DNA of 64,000 nt from NCBI RefSeq assembly GCF_002575655.3, contig NC_053035.3, positions 375,201,792-375,265,791 of the forward strand, given 5' to 3'. Source of the DNA: Aegilops tauschii subsp. strangulata (taxonomy: Eukaryota; Streptophyta; Magnoliopsida; Poales; Poaceae). The notes under the pieces were generated by a model. It saw only the letters and a list, made by a program, of their open reading frames with translations, was not told the DNA's origin and made no database searches. This document shows, piece by piece, positions 61,420 through 64,000 of the stretch (positions are counted from its first letter, which is position 1; each line of letters opens with the position of its first letter). A program made the position numbers and the translations under genes.

Positions 61420-62165
61420 GACCGCCACGGCTGTTTCCGCATTTATGTCCCGTCGATCCATCATATCACATTGGCAGCTTCATCAAGCTCCGCGACAACT
61501 TCACCACCGACCTCCTGGCCAGGCAGCATTTTCGGGCTAAAAAACGCCAGAGCCACGTACCAGCAGACGCTGCAGGAACACATGCATGACCAGATCGGCG
61601 ACAAGGACAAGCCCTGGTCGGATTCATCAAGCTACATGTCATCCTCACCACCGACCTCCAGTTCGAAGGTGACGACCCTGCACAAGCAATCTTGGCGCGA
61701 GCGCTGCGCCGACCTCATGACAACCCACCATCCCCTCCCATTTTTGCACTTTGTCGCCATGGTATGCGAAAATTGCTTCATCAACCACACACCGGTTCGT
61801 CTCCGACTATAGCATCACCAAAGTTTACCTCGTCTCACTCTCTTAAGCAGAGAGTAGCGATTCAGACGTCATCTCCATTACCGACACCAAAGCCAAGTGA
61901 TCAAAAACATCGAGCCGACCTCATCACGGGCACCAGCATTGGACGATCAAGAGGCCCTGCAGGCCGTCACTCTCCAGCTGGTCATGATCATGGCTGCCCC
62001 CAGCCGGCACATCTTCATCACCAATGACTTTGATCGCGTCCAATGCCAGTGGATCCTCAACTTCAAGCATGGGGCTCCCAAACTCGCAAGCCCTGGCCTT
62101 AGAAAAGGTGGCTATGTCATCGGAACCATCGGTACCTCCCCCGGCCATGCATTATCCGACTAGTT
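61420..62165 (+). other. Unidentified coding-like segment with an internal tandem duplication
   Basis: GC content is higher than around it, and a broken + frame reads SFIKLRDNFTTDLLARQHF, then FIKLHVILTTDLQFE about 147 bases later, a diverged tandem duplication (ttcatcaagct at 61480 and 61624, and accaccgacctcc in both). Frames 61471-61812 and 61692-62027 overlap but neither shows a domain I know. It could be a captured or decayed gene fragment. It ends just before the LTR of element L. Confidence 0.35.
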
Positions 62166-62171
62166 TCACCC

Positions 62172-63766
62172 TGCTACCTCTTGAGCTTGCGTTGGTTTTT
62201 CCCTTGAAGAGGAAAGGGTGATGCAGCAAAGTAGAGTAATTATTTCCCTCGGCTTTTGAGAACAAGGTTTCAATCCAGTAGGAGACAACACGCAAGTCAC
62301 CGAATACCTGCACAAACAAGCACCAACTTGCACCCAACGTGATAAAGGGGTTGTCAATCCCTTCACGGTTATTTGCAAAGTGAGATCTGATACAGATGGA
62401 TAAACGATACAGTAATATTTTTGGTATTTTTGTTTACGGAACGGAAAGTAAAAGATTGCAAAGTATGGAACAGCGACATAAATTGGCAAGTTGACGGGAA
62501 ACTAATATGATGTAAAATAGACCCGAGGGTCATAGGTTTCACTAGAGACTTCTCTCAAGATAAGAATTATTACGGTGGGTGAACAAATTACTACCGAGCA
62601 ATTGATAGAACAACGCAAAGTTATGAAGATATCTAAGGCAATGATCATGAATATAGGCATCACGTCCGTGTCTAGTAGACCGAAACGATTCTGCATCTAC
62701 TACTATTACTCCACACATCGACCGCTATCCAACATGCATCTAGAGTATTAAGTTCATAAAGAACGGAGTAACGTATTAAGCAAGATGACATGATGTAGAG
62801 GAATTAACTCAAGCAATATGATGAAAACCCCATCTTTTTGTCCTCGATGGCAACAATACAATACGGGCCTTGCTGCCCCTATTGTCACTGGGAAAGGACA
62901 ACGCAAGATTGAACCCAAAGCTAAGCACTTCTCCCATTGCAAGAAAAACCAATCTAGTTGGCCAAACTAAATCGATAGTTCGAAGAGACTTGCAAAGATA
63001 TCAAATCATGCATATAAAAATTCAGAGAAGATTCAAATACTATTCATAGACAAGCTGATCATAAATCCATAATTCATTGGATCTCGACAAACACATCGCA
63101 AAAGAGTATTACATCGAATAGATCTCCAAGAACATCGACGAGAACATGGTATTGAGAATCAAAGAGAGAGAAGAAGCCATCTAGCTACTAGCTATGGACC
63201 CGTAGGTCTGTGGTAAACTACTCACGCTTCATCAGAGAGGCAATGGTGTTGGTGTAGAAGCCCTCCGTGATCGAATCCCCCTCCGGAAGGACGCCGGAAA
63301 AGGCCCCAAGATGGGATCTCATGGGTACAGAAGGTTGCGGCGGTGGAAAATTGGTTTCGTGGCTCCCCGGAAGTTTTTGGGGTATAAGAGTATATATAGG
63401 AGGAAGATCTAGGTCAGGGGGTCACCGAGGGGCCCACAAGGTTGGGGGCGCGCCCTACCCCCTAGGCACGCCCCCACCCTTGTGGATGCCTCGTGGCTCT
63501 TCTGACTTGCACTCCAAGTCTCTTGGGTGTCTTTTGGTCCAAGAAAAATCATCACGAAAGTTTTATTCCGTTTGGACTCCATTTGGTATTCCTTTTCTAC
63601 GAAACTCAAAAACAAGGAAAAAACAGGAACTGGCACTGGGCTCTAGGTTAATAGGTTAGTCTCAAAAATCATATAAAATAGCATATTAATGCATATAAAA
63701 TATCCAAAACAGATAATATAATAGCATGGAACAATCAAAAATTATAGATACGTTGGAGATGTATCA
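62172..63766 (-). repeat. 3' LTR of element L
   Basis: The - strand begins TGATACATCTCCAACG at 63766 and ends AGGTAGCA at 62172, 1,595 bp. A TATA-like tatatatagg lies at about 63391-63401. The five bases left of it, caccc (62167-62171), are the candidate TSD. It is related to, but clearly diverged from, A's LTR at 46807-48494. Confidence 0.8.
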
Positions 63767-64000
63767 AGCATCCCCAAGCTTAATTCCTGCTCGTCCTCGA
63801 GTAGGTAAATGATAAAAAACGAATTTTTTTATGTGGAATGCTACCTAACATATTTATCCATGTAATTCTCTTTATTGTGGCATGAATGTTCAGATCCGTA
63901 AGATTCAAAACAAAAGTTTAATATTGACATAAAACAATAATACTTCAAGCATACTAACAAAATAATTATGTCTTCTCAAAATAACATGGCCAAGGAAAGC
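62172..64000 (-). mobile_element. Element L: Sabrina/WHAM-type Gypsy retrotransposon, 3' end only
   Basis: The 3' LTR is 62172-63766. To its right, 63767 onward, lies the internal 3' end with the polypurine tract in reverse (agcatccccaagctt) and the same gacgagcaggaatt motif as element A. The element is on the - strand and continues beyond 64000. No coding region is in the window. Confidence 0.8.

Overview
This window is nuclear DNA from a grass of the wheat tribe (Triticeae: wheat, Aegilops, barley or a close relative). The evidence is a dense stack of LTR retrotransposons whose ends and proteins match families I recognise from these genomes: a Fatima-type Gypsy element, BARE-1/Angela/WIS-type Copia elements, and Sabrina/WHAM-type Gypsy LTRs. 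There is also one monocot-style, intron-containing host gene. Family names are from memory. Element boundaries come from the sequence itself: TG...CA ends, primer-binding sites, polypurine tracts and 5-bp target-site duplications (TSDs).

Layout. 1-4948 is the 3' end and a 4.2-kb 3' LTR of a Gypsy-like element (Z, + strand), apparently inserted in 4949-16335, a Fatima-type Gypsy element on the - strand. Fatima has a broken gag-pol and an antisense, intron-containing accessory gene. Fatima sits in a Sabrina/WHAM-like Gypsy element (A), whose own sequence is seen at 16336-16500 and 45314-48494. A is also split by a Copia element, B (16501-45313, - strand, TSD GGATC). B is in turn split by a nearly complete Copia element, C (18267-26842, + strand, TSD ATAAT), and by a non-autonomous Copia-type element, D (29824-41466, - strand, TSD ATATC). 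D's own 5' LTR carries a solo Angela/BARE-1/WIS LTR, E (39413-41125, TSD AGGAC). A itself lies in a Copia LTR piece F (48495-49227), next to Copia LTR piece G (49228-49617), next to a LINE remnant H (49618-50278).

49618-62171 is a gene island with no full-length LTR element. Its centre is an apparently intact, nine-exon Shaker-type potassium channel gene of the AKT2 class (50672-56334, - strand, 865 residues). The island is rich in LINE-derived sequence: H, an antisense LINE with a 12-bp TSD inside intron 2, a LINE tail at 57450-58105, a LINE-like non-autonomous retroposon with a 14-bp TSD at 58200-59537, and another LINE 3' end at 60140-60860. From 62172 a second Sabrina/WHAM-type Gypsy element (L, - strand) begins and runs out of the window.

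The only host gene supported is the AKT2-type channel. The retrotransposon genes are copies or remnants of element-encoded Gag, protease, integrase, reverse transcriptase and RNase H, nearly all broken. The most unusual material is element D. It pairs a Copia-type Gag with a second sense gene of the 'putative plant transposon protein' type, shows no pol, and carries dense clusters of a short palindrome (consensus TCGGTnnnACCGA) in both the LTRs and the internal region. Also notable are the large head-to-head LTR inverted repeat made by B and C, and the antisense multi-exon gene in Fatima.
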